64,000 bases of DNA from Sepiola atlantica (taxonomy: Eukaryota > Mollusca > Cephalopoda > Sepiida > Sepiolidae), in the NCBI GenBank assembly GCA_963556195.1, contig OY744531.1, positions 101,278,123 to 101,342,122 on the forward strand, read 5' to 3'. The notes beneath the pieces are model-generated. The model ran no database searches, was not told where the DNA came from, and saw only the letters and a program-made list of their open reading frames with translations. Positions 39,301 through 52,600 of this stretch are shown here, in pieces. Numbering within the stretch: the stretch's first letter is position 1; every line of letters begins with the position of its first letter. The position numbers were made by a program, and so were the translations under genes.

Positions 39301-42185
39301 CTTTATATATTAGATTTATTGTAACAATATAAATCTTTTTAAAATAGTTTCTTTCTTACCGTAAAAATAATTGTCAGCTAATTATCTTTTTGAATAAATA
39401 GAATCACTGTCACTTAAGTCTGCGACCATTTAAAAAATTTTTTTTATCATAGTTCACCCCAAACAAGGCAGGCCGCCACTGTAGATCTAAGGGGCTACTG
39501 AGAAAAAAAGGGGGATTCAACCTAAGTTAGGAGCTGCGCAACGAGATGTCTGTTTACATTAGTTTTAAATTTCTGCATGTCAGTAACGCCAGGAAAGCGG
39601 GAAGGAGTTCCAGAGTCCAGCAGCACGAGGAAAGAAGCTTTTGGAGTAGAAAGCTCTACGGCATCTGGGGACATCCACAGTGAATGGATAGGATTTGGCA
39701 GATTGTCAAGTTGGTCTAGTGAATTTACGTCGTGGGGGCACCAAAGCAACAAGCTCATCAGAGCACAATCCATTGAAGTATTTGTAAAACAGGCACATGG
39801 AAGCAACATTGCAGCGATGTGACAGGGGCTGGAGCTTGGTGGATAGTGAAGGACCTATCAAGTTAGCAACTCTTTTTTGGACCTTGTCTAAGATGGAGAG
39901 ACTAGTGGATGATGCACCAGCTCAGATGTGACAACAATACTCCATGCCTGGGCGGATGGTGGCTTTGTAGAGATATAGGATAATGTCAGGTGTGAGAAAT
40001 TTACTGGCACGGTATAGAGCCCCCTTCTTTGCAGCAGCCCTGGCAATGTTTTCGGTGTATTTATTCCAATTCATGCTATCTGTGAAAGTTAGGCTGAGGA
40101 GTTTGAATGATGAACTCTTAGGTAGGGTGTTATTTGCCATGACAATCAATTGTTGAGGTTTCTTTAGTTATTGAAGGAAAGTAGCTTTGTCTTCGCGGCA
40201 TTAAAAATTACCATCCATTTTTTACCCCATTCCACTACAGACTGGAGGTCATTTTGTAAGTATTTTGCCATTACCTCAGATATGTGCGCGTCGGTTTTGC
40301 CCACATGGCGAGAGTAGAGCGTGGTGTCGTCAGCAAATATTCCTATCTCAGTCACATTTGCATTAGGGAGGTCATTTATGAAGATCAGGAACAGTAGAGG
40401 TCCAAGAATAGATCCCTGGGGTACACCAGCATTTATGCTATATTGCTTAGAAGATCTTTCGTTTCGTTTTGTTAGGAAGGATTTAATTATATTAAATATT
40501 TGTCCAGTAATACCATGAGTGCAGTTTTATGAGAAACCCTTCATGCCAGACCTAATGACCATGACATAATTCTATTGACGTCTTATTCGATTTTGGAACA
40601 ATTCATTTTGAAATGGCAAATCTTAATTTTTGACTATCAGCAAAACCTGATTGCCAAATATTTTTGTTGACTATCTACTTAAAAAAAAAATGGGTGTGAA
40701 AGGTGATGACAAAGGTACACACATTTTACTATAAATTTGCACATAGGTATGCAAAACTATAATTAGAGCAGTGAGTGGTTATCATGAATCTCCATTTTTG
40801 TCTCAAAACTTGGACATTTCAAGAACTTTTGTGTTGTTCACTTTATTCCCTCCATAATGAAACACGTCTCTCCAGCTCTTGTTTATTTCTAAGTATTGCC
40901 TGTAGATTTGCTCCATTTTTTTTTAATGGCCATACAAAAATGTCTGGTTGGTTACCATCCTCTTGACTTGATCTTTTGTCAACCATGATTGTTCAAAATC
41001 TAAATTATTTTATCTCTACTTTCGCATAGGCTCTTGTTGGCCTTTCCCGTTCAGATACGATACGGCAGATCATTGGGAAACTTCCTCTTTTCAACAACGG
41101 CCTTTTGCAACGTAAGTATTTTTGGTACTTGTGCTGTTCAGCGGCTGTATGAAAAAATTATTTTTTTATAAAAACAATATTATATACTTATTCTTACTCA
41201 CTGTACAAAAAAGTAGAAAAAAATTATCGACTAGAACTTAAATTAAAAGTATTTTTCCATTCTGCGTATCATAACAGCGATTCATTCACTAAGCCTCCAT
41301 CTTAAGATTTCAAAAGCAGATAATTGAAATCTTAAGAAAGAAGATGGAGGCTTACTGAACGAATCGCTGTTATGATACGCAGAATGGAAAAATATTTGTA
41401 ATTAAAGTTCTCGTGGATAATTTTTCTACTTTTTTGTACAGTGAGTAAGAATATGCTGAATAAGTATATAATATTGTTTTTATAAAAAATAATTTTTTCA
41501 TACAGCCGCTGAACAGAACAAGTACCGTATTTAAAAATAAATTTTTTTTATCATTTCTAATCTCTATATTAAAAAAAAAAAAAAAATTTACCACTTCTCA
41601 TGTTTGTGTTTGTGTGTGTCTACACTCTCTCTGTGCATGAATGTGTTTCTCACCAGTAGCTGACTTATACATTATTTTAGGAGCTCTGGTAATAGCACAG
41701 TATCTGGTCTTTTGAAAAGCGAATTTGGGACGCTGAAAACGTAGACAATTGAAAAATGGTCTCAAATTCACCGTCTACATTTTCTTCTCGTACACTAATT
41801 ATTAATTATAATTCATTTTCAAGACAATTTTTACTTTTTAATTTTATTTAATTTAAAATCAACGAGCGTGGAAGATGAATGTCTGGTGTGAACAAAAATG
41901 TCAAAATATTAATTTAAAACCTAATACAAAATGAATTCCTTGTAAAATTTGAATCAAAAAAAGTTGTTTGATTTTTGTTTTCAGACAGAGCCAACAGATA
42001 TATAGTATAAATTCTAAAAATTCTTAAAAAAAAAAAAAAAAAAAAAAATTAAGAAACTATTCGGCAATACAGAGCTACTTTTTGTTTGGAACAAAATAAG
42101 GGAGAGGGAGGGCCGTATTTCAGGCTCTGCAATTTATAAAGACATGGACAAATAGCTGAGCATAAATTGTATGAGATTGTAGCTG

Positions 42186-42229
<44 letters not shown>

Positions 42230-42908
42230 CAATATGAAATCATAATGTAATGTGTCAGATGCACCACTGTTCACCAACAGTGCACGTGTAGTACATAAGA
42301 TAATGTACAAGTAGCAATGCTCACATGTAAAATGCCACTAAAACAGCATTTTGGTGGTGGTGGGGGCTATTGGAAAAAACACTCATAAAATTGCTATAAA
42401 CCCATAAAATTTTATCAAACGAAAGGAAATTTATTCATGTGTATTTTGTTTTTATAACTTTTTATCAGTGACGAATATCGTAAGACCAATTTTTTTTATT
42501 TTTATTTTTTTTCAAATGGAAATCGCTCCAGATAAGGCATGAAGCCACTTGATGTAAGGAGCTAACAAGAATAAATATGATTATCGCAAAGACAAGAGAT
42601 GCCTATTGGCCGTAGTCTTGAAAAGAGCAAGATTATAGGTAGAAAGAAAACAGTCAGCAGGAAGAGAGTTCCACAAGCAATCTTCTGAGCAAGACGGGGT
42701 TCCAGACTGATGATATGAAAGTGTGGTCACATCAGAGCTGTATACAGTTTAAAAGAGATCGGCTATATGTAATTTTAAGCCTATTTAAAAAAATTTTTTA
42801 AAATGATCATTAAAAATTAAAATATAATTATTGATTAAATAAAGATATGTCAATAATAAATAAATATCACTTTTAGCAAATATTAATCATAGCTATTTTT
42901 TTTTTCAT

Positions 42909-42943
<35 letters not shown>

Positions 42944-44851
42944 ATTTGCATATTTTTGATTGTTTAAAAATGTTTTTCACCCCCCCCCTCGTTTTTCTAG
43001 AGCTGATGAAAGAACCTGTTCTACAAGACAAACGTCAAGCTCATGTCAAGTTTTGCAAATATTCCAACGAATTGATCGAGAGAGTTTCTGGAAAACATCA
43101 CAATGCAAACATCGAAGCTTCTCTACAGGACATCCGAAAGGTATGTTTTCGCTGTTCATTTCTTCATTTTATACTTTTGCTTCGTTATAAACTGTTGTAA
43201 ACCATGTAATTTAGGTTATAATCATTAATAACTCGTAAAACAAAATGGATGACTTTTCAACAGAAAGGTTTAACAGATTTATTAAAAGTGTAATTAGAAT
43301 GAAATGAGTTATTTAGCCGCTGTAACGCGAGATGGAATATCTGCCAGTCTGCTCCGTGGTTAATGTTTACTTTCCACTCTGTAAGCCACTCGATCAGGGG
43401 CGATAACTCTTAAATGTTCCAAGGAACATAATTCCGTTTTTCTTTAGTTATTCTTAACATAAACGTTTAAGAATTTTATGAAGGGGGGGGGGGATTACAC
43501 ACCTTTTAATGGTTATAACGAGCATAGATACTTTCAGACTGTGTAATCATAAATTGTATGATAATGTCTATCTTTTATTTGAATTATGTAAAGTGTAAAT
43601 TTTTATTTTCTGTTCAATTCTAAAAAGATCTTTAGTTATTAGTTCTTTACATATCTTCAGCATTTCAGAAGATAACTATAGTTAGTTTAAAGCTCAAAAA
43701 ATAGTGGAAAAATAAACTTTTTTTTTACTTCTGTGTCGATCAATTTTTTTTTAATAAAATATATTTTTGTATTCATCTTTATTAGAAGATTTTCTCAGGA
43801 TGATTGTCTGAAGGAAAAACAAAAATACAGAACACTTTTTCCATTCTTTATCATTATATATATATATATATATATATAAGAAAAAATGTCACCTATTGAG
43901 CTCAGATTAGACTGTTTGAATGAGGAAAAAGTAAGTTTGCAAAGCCAGTTAAATTTTTTTTAAATACAAAATCTAAGATTAGTCTTTCTGTTCTCTATAT
44001 TTCCTTTTTCTTTCTCTTTTTCTCTCCAACTATGCATTAAATTGTATTACTACCACTGGTGATACTCCCCATTGTTTATAATGGACTGTTCCAATTTTTT
44101 TATTCTCTTTTTTCTTTATTCTTTCTTTTCTTTATTACCTTTGACTCTTAATGACAGAATAGGGGGGGGGTGGATCAAACAGCAATAAGGAAAGGTTAAA
44201 GTGATGGATAGAAAGGCAGTAAGATAATAATTGTAAATTATGGCAAATAAAAACAATTAGAAAAGAATTTTCAAACCTAACTCGATCCCAAAACTGAGGA
44301 ATATTTTAGCATGTATTTTGTAATTAAAATATAAGGAAAAAGCCTTAGGGGAGACAAATGTTTAGCCAAGCCAGTACAAAATGGGTGAACATTTGGAAAT
44401 ACTAGGCGTTGTATGTTATCTCCTGTAGCCGGGATATACATGCTCACTGGGGACCGCATTCGAATTTGTATTCCCCATAAACTTCCACTTTCAATAGAAG
44501 GCAGAATGGCCGACGCAAAATTGCTATTACTGGTGATATGTGTGTGTGTGTAGTATTTTTGTCTTATCGGCTCATACTTTCCATTTTTTTTGTAAATGTC
44601 TTAAATTTAAATTCTGGTTTAATAAAATTTGGTGAAACTAATTTTTCAAATTTATTTTATTTGAATCTTTTATTCTAATATGTTAATGTTGTTTTCAGGC
44701 AGACATAGTGGCACAGACAAAGATCACCTTCCAAAAGAGAGAATTACTTCAGTTGATATATGAGCACTTAATGTCTGAAGGTAAGTAATTAACTTATACA
44801 GTTTGTCCCAGATTCTATCAAGAACCTCGAAGTTGGAGAGAACTAAAAAAA

Positions 44852-44889
<38 letters not shown>

Positions 44890-47800
44890 AGAAAAATTCT
44901 ATACTTTGTTTAACAATTTATAAAAAGATATGTTTATAAAATGAAACAGTTAAAAATACAACTAACACATCACTCAAGTCCTGGATCGATGACACCACTA
45001 ATACATATGACTTTTATAAAGTACTAACCTTCAAATGACATGTGTCAAAATTTGAACCCAATCAAATTATTAGTTTAAAAATTAAGTGAAGCAACTGTTG
45101 CAAATTTTCAAAACAATGTAAGAATCTGAATTTCGTGTGTTGATAAAGCATTGTTTTCTGATGAGGAAAAATACTGTTTAAGCAAAGGTGTGATAAGTGT
45201 ATTTGGACTCTGCTCCATCAGAAACAACGGTTAAGGGATGGTATGCTGACTTGAAATGCGATCGTACAGACACAAGTGATGCTGAACGCTCGGGTCACCC
45301 AAATGCGGCAGTTGCCCCAAAAGACAAAAGTCCACAAACTCATTTTGGCCGATCTTAAATTGCAATTATATGAGGAAGATATCAGAAGGCAATGTATTGA
45401 CCACTTTGCATAAACATTTTTCAATGAGAAAGTCGTGTGCAAAAGTGGGTGCCACTTTTGATCAGTCGATCGGCAACGTGTTGACAAAAAAAATGCTGAA
45501 GGGGAAGAGATTTGGCTCTAATGAAAAAATGATAGAGGTGTATTTTGAGGCCGAAGACGGATCGTTCTGCAAAAAAGACATTGAATTGTTAGAGAAACGT
45601 TGGAATCGGTCTCTAGGATGATGCACTATGTTGATGAATAAAAGAATTAACAGCACGTGACAACTTTAATGTTAAAGTAAGACTACATCAAGATTTGCGA
45701 CTGAGTCTGTTGCTTTTACTTTTGTCTTCGAAGCATTGTTCAGGGAGTTTTGTATGGGTTGTCCGGAAGAGATGCTGATGACTTGGTACTTGTCTGTGAA
45801 ACAATGGAAGATTTGTTAAGTCAAAGACTTGGAGCAATATTATTGAAAGTAAAGGTCTGAGAGTGAATTTTACCAAAATCAAAGTGATGATGCGTTGTAG
45901 TTTTGGAAAGCTCTCCTGCTCAGTTGGTGGCAAGGGAGTCGGGTATAATTCAATGGATGGAGATGGATGAGAACTCATCCGTAAAGAAAGTATATTTGGA
46001 TGACGAAGCTATTGAGGTTGTCGAAGTTTTATCTTGGTGATACTATTGGAGCACAGGTTGGGGCAGAGGCACGTGTGATTGCAAGGGTAGATGGAGTAAG
46101 TTCAGGGAACTTCTGCCTTTACTAACAGCTGGTACTACCAGATCAGGCTGTCTGAAAATATAGGCTTCCTGACCAAAAATGCACTTAACATTGAAGTTTT
46201 TTGTTTTTCTCCCTTCTCTTTGCAAAACCCAATCATGTTCTGCAAAGAACCCCCCCCCCCCCCCATCCCCCCACACACACACACATACACACGGGGGCCA
46301 TAAGTTTGCCGTGGGTGGCAATCCGTGATGCTCAAGGGCAGGATCCTGGTGGCTGAGCAGTCCATAACTGAGAAAGTAGTAGATATGCGCACTGCATTCC
46401 ATTTTGGGCTAGACGGGCGGTTGGAGAGGTCTGATCAAATCAATCGGCTGGTCACGTCAAGCCCCACCAAATAAAACTCACACTAATCTACTCGCTACAA
46501 TTAACATTCCTATTCCCACCCCCACTAATAAATACCCCCCAAAATATGGTGGAAAGTGGTGGCGGGTCAATTGGTTATAGCGAACAAAGCATTGACATGG
46601 CTTCGGCATCCCTGCCATTTTTCTTCCCCCCCCCCCCCCATCAAAATCAAAGGAAAACAGGTGCTTAGTGCTTCACCTAAACCAAGTCTATCATCCGTGT
46701 ATCTCTGTGGTGCCAGAGCAAATGGGTCCTCCCCCCTGGCACTTTCCACAATTGGAAAGTACTCAACGATACCTGTGGCAGTGACGATTTCCTAATAATT
46801 TTCGAAAATCCCAATTCTAAAACAGGTTGGAACCACATACTGGAACCGTAACAGAGCAAACTGGGATAAATATAAAATTCTATGCCAAAATAAACTCACT
46901 CCCAAATCAAATAACAGAGACCCCATAACAATTTCTTCAAAACACTCCTAGAAATTGCTGAAGAAAGCATACATAAAACCTCCAACTCCAGCAAACAAAA
47001 AAAAAACCCTGGTTCAATGTTGAATGCCATACGCACACACCGTGCTGCTCTGAAAATTTTAAAATTAAATCCAACCCAAAAAAAACATAACAGCTTCAAA
47101 AACTGTCTGGCCAAAGCACGGAGAACTATTAGGGAATCAAAAAGAACTTCCTGACAGAATTTTGTATCCAAACTCAACAACAAGACTAAAATTAAAACAA
47201 TCTTGAAAATGATATGTAAAATTTCAGGCAAATATTCTAACACCCCATTAAATGAATTGCACCAAAACAATATAGAAGCCACTACCAGGGAAGAAATTGC
47301 AAATATGCTTGCAGATAACTTTGCTAAAAACTCTTCTCACCAAAAGAAAAATCCTAACTTCCAAAAAAATCATACAAAATAAAGAAAAAAAAAAAATCAA
47401 CTTCGATACTCATGATAAAATAACTTACAACACAAATTTTACCATAACGAAACTTCAGGAAACTTTGAATGAAACTCATAATGCATCTGTAGGCCAAATT
47501 ACTAACTAAAAATATACAATGACGTATGGAACAAAGGTGAAATCCCCTCACAGTGGAAACAAGCTATAATAATCCCCATTACAAAAGCGATGCAATTTTA
47601 CTGGTTAATGCTGATATTTTTTGCAGGTAATATCATTCAGCAAAGGATTTATTGGGGTTCGCGACTAACAAATAATATCACAAAGTGAAAAATGACTCTT
47701 GCAGGATTCGAACTGATGCCCCTGAAGACGTTGACTCTTGCAGGATTTGAACTGATGCCCCTGAAGACGATGACTCTTGCCGGATTTGAACTGATGCCCC

Positions 47801-49658
47801 TGAAGACGATGACTCTTGCCGGATTTGAACTGATGCCCCTGAAGACGATGACTCTTGCAGGATTTGAACTGATGCCCCTGAAGACGATGACTCTTGCAGG
47901 ATTTGAACTGATGCCCCTGAAGACGATGACTCTTGCAGGATTTGAACTGATGCCCCTGAAGACGATGACTCTTGCAGGATTTGAACTGATGCCCCTGAAG
48001 ACGATGACTCTTGCAGGATTTGAACTGATGCCCCTGAAGACGATGACTCTTGCAGGATTTGAACTGATGCCCCAGAAGACAAAACATAGCGCATACAAAT
48101 GAGTATAATCTGTTTGACACAAACGAATCCAGCAACAGAAGCAAGTAATCCTTTAGAAATTTAATATAGAACATCCCCTTTTTTTTTTTTTTTTTAAAGA
48201 TGGTATCAATTTGAAAATAATGCTGACCCAAATAAAACGTTTTCTGGAAAAAATTAGATCAAATTATATTTTATTCTTTAAACATACTGCACCGACCTAT
48301 TAGAAAAACTGACATATCTGAACTAAATATTGATTTTTGTAGGGAGAAAGTTATCGCTGACAATGAAACGATAGACTGACTTTATGTAGAATTTGGTATA
48401 TTTGGACTACTGTTCTCATCTTGGGTGTTTTTATCACGTTTCGGCCAATGTAACCTCTGACCTTCTTCCTTGTCGAACTGGAATTTCGAACGGAACCCTT
48501 TATTAAATCCACGGGGGTAGCATGCTCTCGTTCCATCTGCCGTGACTGGGAAGAAGTCTTCAGTAATTCGCAATTCTTCGTAACGCCCGCACTGAGGATT
48601 GAACCGTCAACCTTCAGATGACTGTCACTTAGGACTGAATTTTACTTAGTACTATATCCACTGCACCACGGGTCCTTGCGGAAAGATTCCCGTGTTCGAC
48701 AAGGTACACCTAAAGAAGGTCGGAGGTTACATCGACCGAAACGTTGTGATAAAAACACCCAAGATGAGAACAGTAGTCCGAATATACCAAATTCTACAAA
48801 TTATCAACCCTCATCTCAAAAATTCCGAAACGGACTGACTTTACTTTATATATTAGATGCCTCTTTGGACCTCAATTATTTTAATCAACTTTAATAAAAA
48901 AAGCAAAAAAATGAAAAAATGTATGAATTTTTTGTTTTATCGAATTGTAAATATTTGACCACTTTATTTTTTTTCTTGTGACAGGTTATATGAGTGCAGC
49001 ATCAGCTCTGCAGAATGAGGCCAATCTACCTCGAAGCACTTCTCCCCCAACAGTCCACCCAACCAATCCTTTGGTGAATCCGATTCAAACAACGCCAAAA
49101 GCCGTAAGCAGTGCTTTTACATTTATTAATCATAAGTTGGAATACCCGGCCCACGATGGGTTGAATATAACGTGGGACTCCTGATTCTTTCAATAAGTAC
49201 ACGATAGTCGTACAACAAAATGCTTCTAAGCGATCGAAAAACATATCGCAATGGTGACAAATACATTAAATACATGAAACCACAATTATCCTCCTCCTAG
49301 CTATGGGTAAAATAGTGACTTGTGTTAAACTAATCGTATACAGTAGGTGTTGCATTTTGGTATTAAATCTTCTACGACAAGCTTGGCTTGACATGAATGT
49401 CATTCGGAGGTCGTAGACTCCGAATAGTAATTTTATTTTTTAATTAAATTTCTACTTGATAATTTTCCGTAATTTTTGGTGTACACTAATATTTTTCATA
49501 AGTTTCCTGTTATTTTATTTTGAACTGCTGCCATGTTTCACTTGAGTCTCTATAAATAAGCACCAAAAGAAATCTTAAACTAGCTTGCAATTGTAGTCGT
49601 TGCTATCAAAACAAATACATTTGTATTGATATTTTTTTTTGTGTTGGACACGATTTTA

Positions 49659-49693
<35 letters not shown>

Positions 49694-52600
49694 TAGTATC
49701 GCCAACTCAGTCCATTGCCCACAAGTCACCAGTCAACACAGACCCCTTCATTATTAGCACATTCCTCCGGTGCCAATGGAACGCTCGGTCCAGTTCGGTT
49801 CTCTCTCAATAGACACTCACCTGCCTCACCCGTCATCGTTACAACTCCACTAAACAAAGTAAGTATTAAACAGTAAAGAACATTCGGTGCTTCTGCTGTT
49901 TCACAATGACATGTTAGGCTTCTCTTTAAAAAAAAAATAGCTAAAGGAATGTATAAACTTTATGTACTTATGTGGTAGCTGAAAAGAAGACTGTACACCA
50001 AAAATTACAAATTCAGCCAGTAAAACGATTTTATCTATCACCATTTTTATTATATTTTGAGGTTTTCCGAATGTTATCTCCCTTGCCTTCTTCGTAAGTT
50101 GAAATGTCAGCCGATATGTAAAATCATTTTTCTTTTTCTTATAATTTAATAAATACTGGATGAATTTGTGTAATCTTTTCTGTACAATCTTATTTTCAGC
50201 TACCACGTAAGTACAGAACAAAGTTTATTAATTTCTTTAAATATTTTAATGTCACTGTGAAACAGCAGAAGCACCGCGTATTCATATTACCATGTCTACT
50301 AAGATTTATATATTAACTAGCGGGACTCCGTGGAAATTCCACGGTGCTTTATACATCAATCTGTATAGTTTACTGTTAATAATAATAATATTCCTTTTGA
50401 AATCATGTCTGCTAGGATCAATACTATTAAGAAAAAATGACTCTTTCGTAAAAATGATTGTCATCGTCAGCTGAACATTGTTTAAATACAACAAATATGT
50501 CTTCATTTATTTAGAATTGTAGCAATTTAATTCTTTTCAAAACCATAAATATTCTGTCTTTAATGTAAAAATAATTGTTCGCTAAATATTCTTTCAATCA
50601 GTAAAACGAATGTCACGTTTTAGAATTATTTATTTAAAATTGTATTTTAGTCGACGGGATGACAATTTGATTTTGGAACAATTCATTTTATAATGGGTAA
50701 AGTCGGATTTGTTTACCTTAGTGACATCAGATTAATCACAAATCACCATTTTTTTTTGCTGATTGGACGATCTCATTTTTTAATTATTCATCATCTGTTC
50801 TGTGGTCTAGATGATCGTTGGGCCACCAAAGATGACCTGGCAACCATTTTTCTCCAGCCCTCCCTATTTTCTGCCTTCCAGCCCTGGCCACTCTTGGATG
50901 TTGTCCTCCCACCCCTTTCTTTGTTTATCCCATCCTTCTTACCCCACAATAAATATATTATCCTCTTACAACCCCCCCCCCCCCCGTTTTTTCCTCCTAA
51001 ACTATATAACTAATATATATCTATAAAGAAAATTGATTACATCTTATAAATCATCCACGTGTATGAATAAAATTATAAAAAATAAATCATATATTAAAAT
51101 TTGAAAACCAAAACAATGATTTAATTTTAAAATGAATAAAATCATTATTTTCAATTTTTAGACAGACTTTCGATAAATATATCATTCTCAAAGCAAGACT
51201 TTTTCCTTTTTTCTTCATTTTGTTGGTATTAACCCCAGGGGAGGGGCAAATCCACCGTAGAGACAGAAAAAATGTACGTCATGGTGTTAAAGACGACAGT
51301 TTAAAGTAAAGTCAAGTTCGGGCGATGTGCTGCGCAGGTTGGCGCATGTTTGAATAAGGAAATTGATCACATCTTATGAAGCGTCATCCATGTGTATGCA
51401 TATTTGATATTAAAATTTGAAAATCAAAACGTGATGCAATTTTAAAATGAATAAAATCATTTTTTTTTATTTTTATTTTTTTTTTTAGGCTAAGACTTTC
51501 TATAAATATATTTATATTTATTGAAAGTCTTTGCGGAAAAAAAAAAAGTGTCCATGTCTTTATTTATCTCTTTAAGTTCGTCCTTATCATTTTCACTGTG
51601 AGCTGACCCCTGCTACTTCAATTGTTCTACATCTACTGACCCAAAAAACTCTCATCCATTCTTTCAACGTGGCCACACAATTAAAGTTACTGTTCGGCAC
51701 ACGTCTCCTGATACTGTCTAGATTTAATCTTCCTCTGAGGTCATCACATCTAAGCTTCTATTTAAGACTCGCATTATACATTTATTGTATCATTCTCATA
51801 TCATTTCTCTCCATGCAATGCATGTCCTCAACCCTTGCTGGACAGAGGTCATATATTATATAATACTAACAATCTGGACATGTACTACCCCCCCCCCCCC
51901 CCCCCCCCGCACCCGGAGTCGTAGCTGTAACTTGGTATCTCCAAATATTTATGAAAACATTCTGCGATTTTCAAGTATTTAATGATATATTTAATAAATA
52001 CTGATCCAACGGGGCACGGGTCGTCTAGTTTCTTTATAGATTTAATCGTTTGAATATTTTCGTCAAGTTTCATATGAAATCTGTTTATTATTCCAGGCGG
52101 GCACGTCGGCAACTGGTAAATCTCAGTACATTACTGACCGCCAGGATGAACTGAACCTGAAGAAAATTCTTCACAAACATCATGCAGACAATGATGTGAC
52201 TTTAGATGGCATCGTCACAGAATATCTCAGGAAGCAACATGCTCTATGCAAAAACCCCATGGTCACCTGTCCTCCAATGTCACTTTTCACGTAAGTATTA
52301 TCGGACTCTAATTGATATCACCACTTGAGAAATAAAGAGCAGAAGAAAACGAGGTATCACATTTCAAGAGTTAGAATCAAAGTGTCTTTTTGGTGCATGT
52401 TCAGTGTTCCGTGCAGAAGGAAAAATTATTCATGTGTGAAAACAATATTATGTACTTACTCACTGGTATTTTATTGTTCAATGTTGAAAAAAGTAGGAAA
52501 AATTATTCATGCGTGAAAACAATATTATGTACTTACACAGTGGTATTTTATTGTTCAGTGTTGAAAAAAGTAGGAAAAATTATTCATGTGTGAAAACAAT

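Noticed and set aside
45688..46402. Minus-strand ORFs of 96-119 codons
   Set aside because: Shadows of plus-strand LINE sequence and low-complexity C-runs; no homology.
48420..48480. Second hammerhead-like core (CTGAAGA...GAAAC) in the foldback element family
   Set aside because: CTGAAGA, a possible five-pair stem II (GGTCG/CGGCC) and GAAA are seen in the 6430 and 48385 copies, but no stem III with a UH cleavage site or closing stem I follows.
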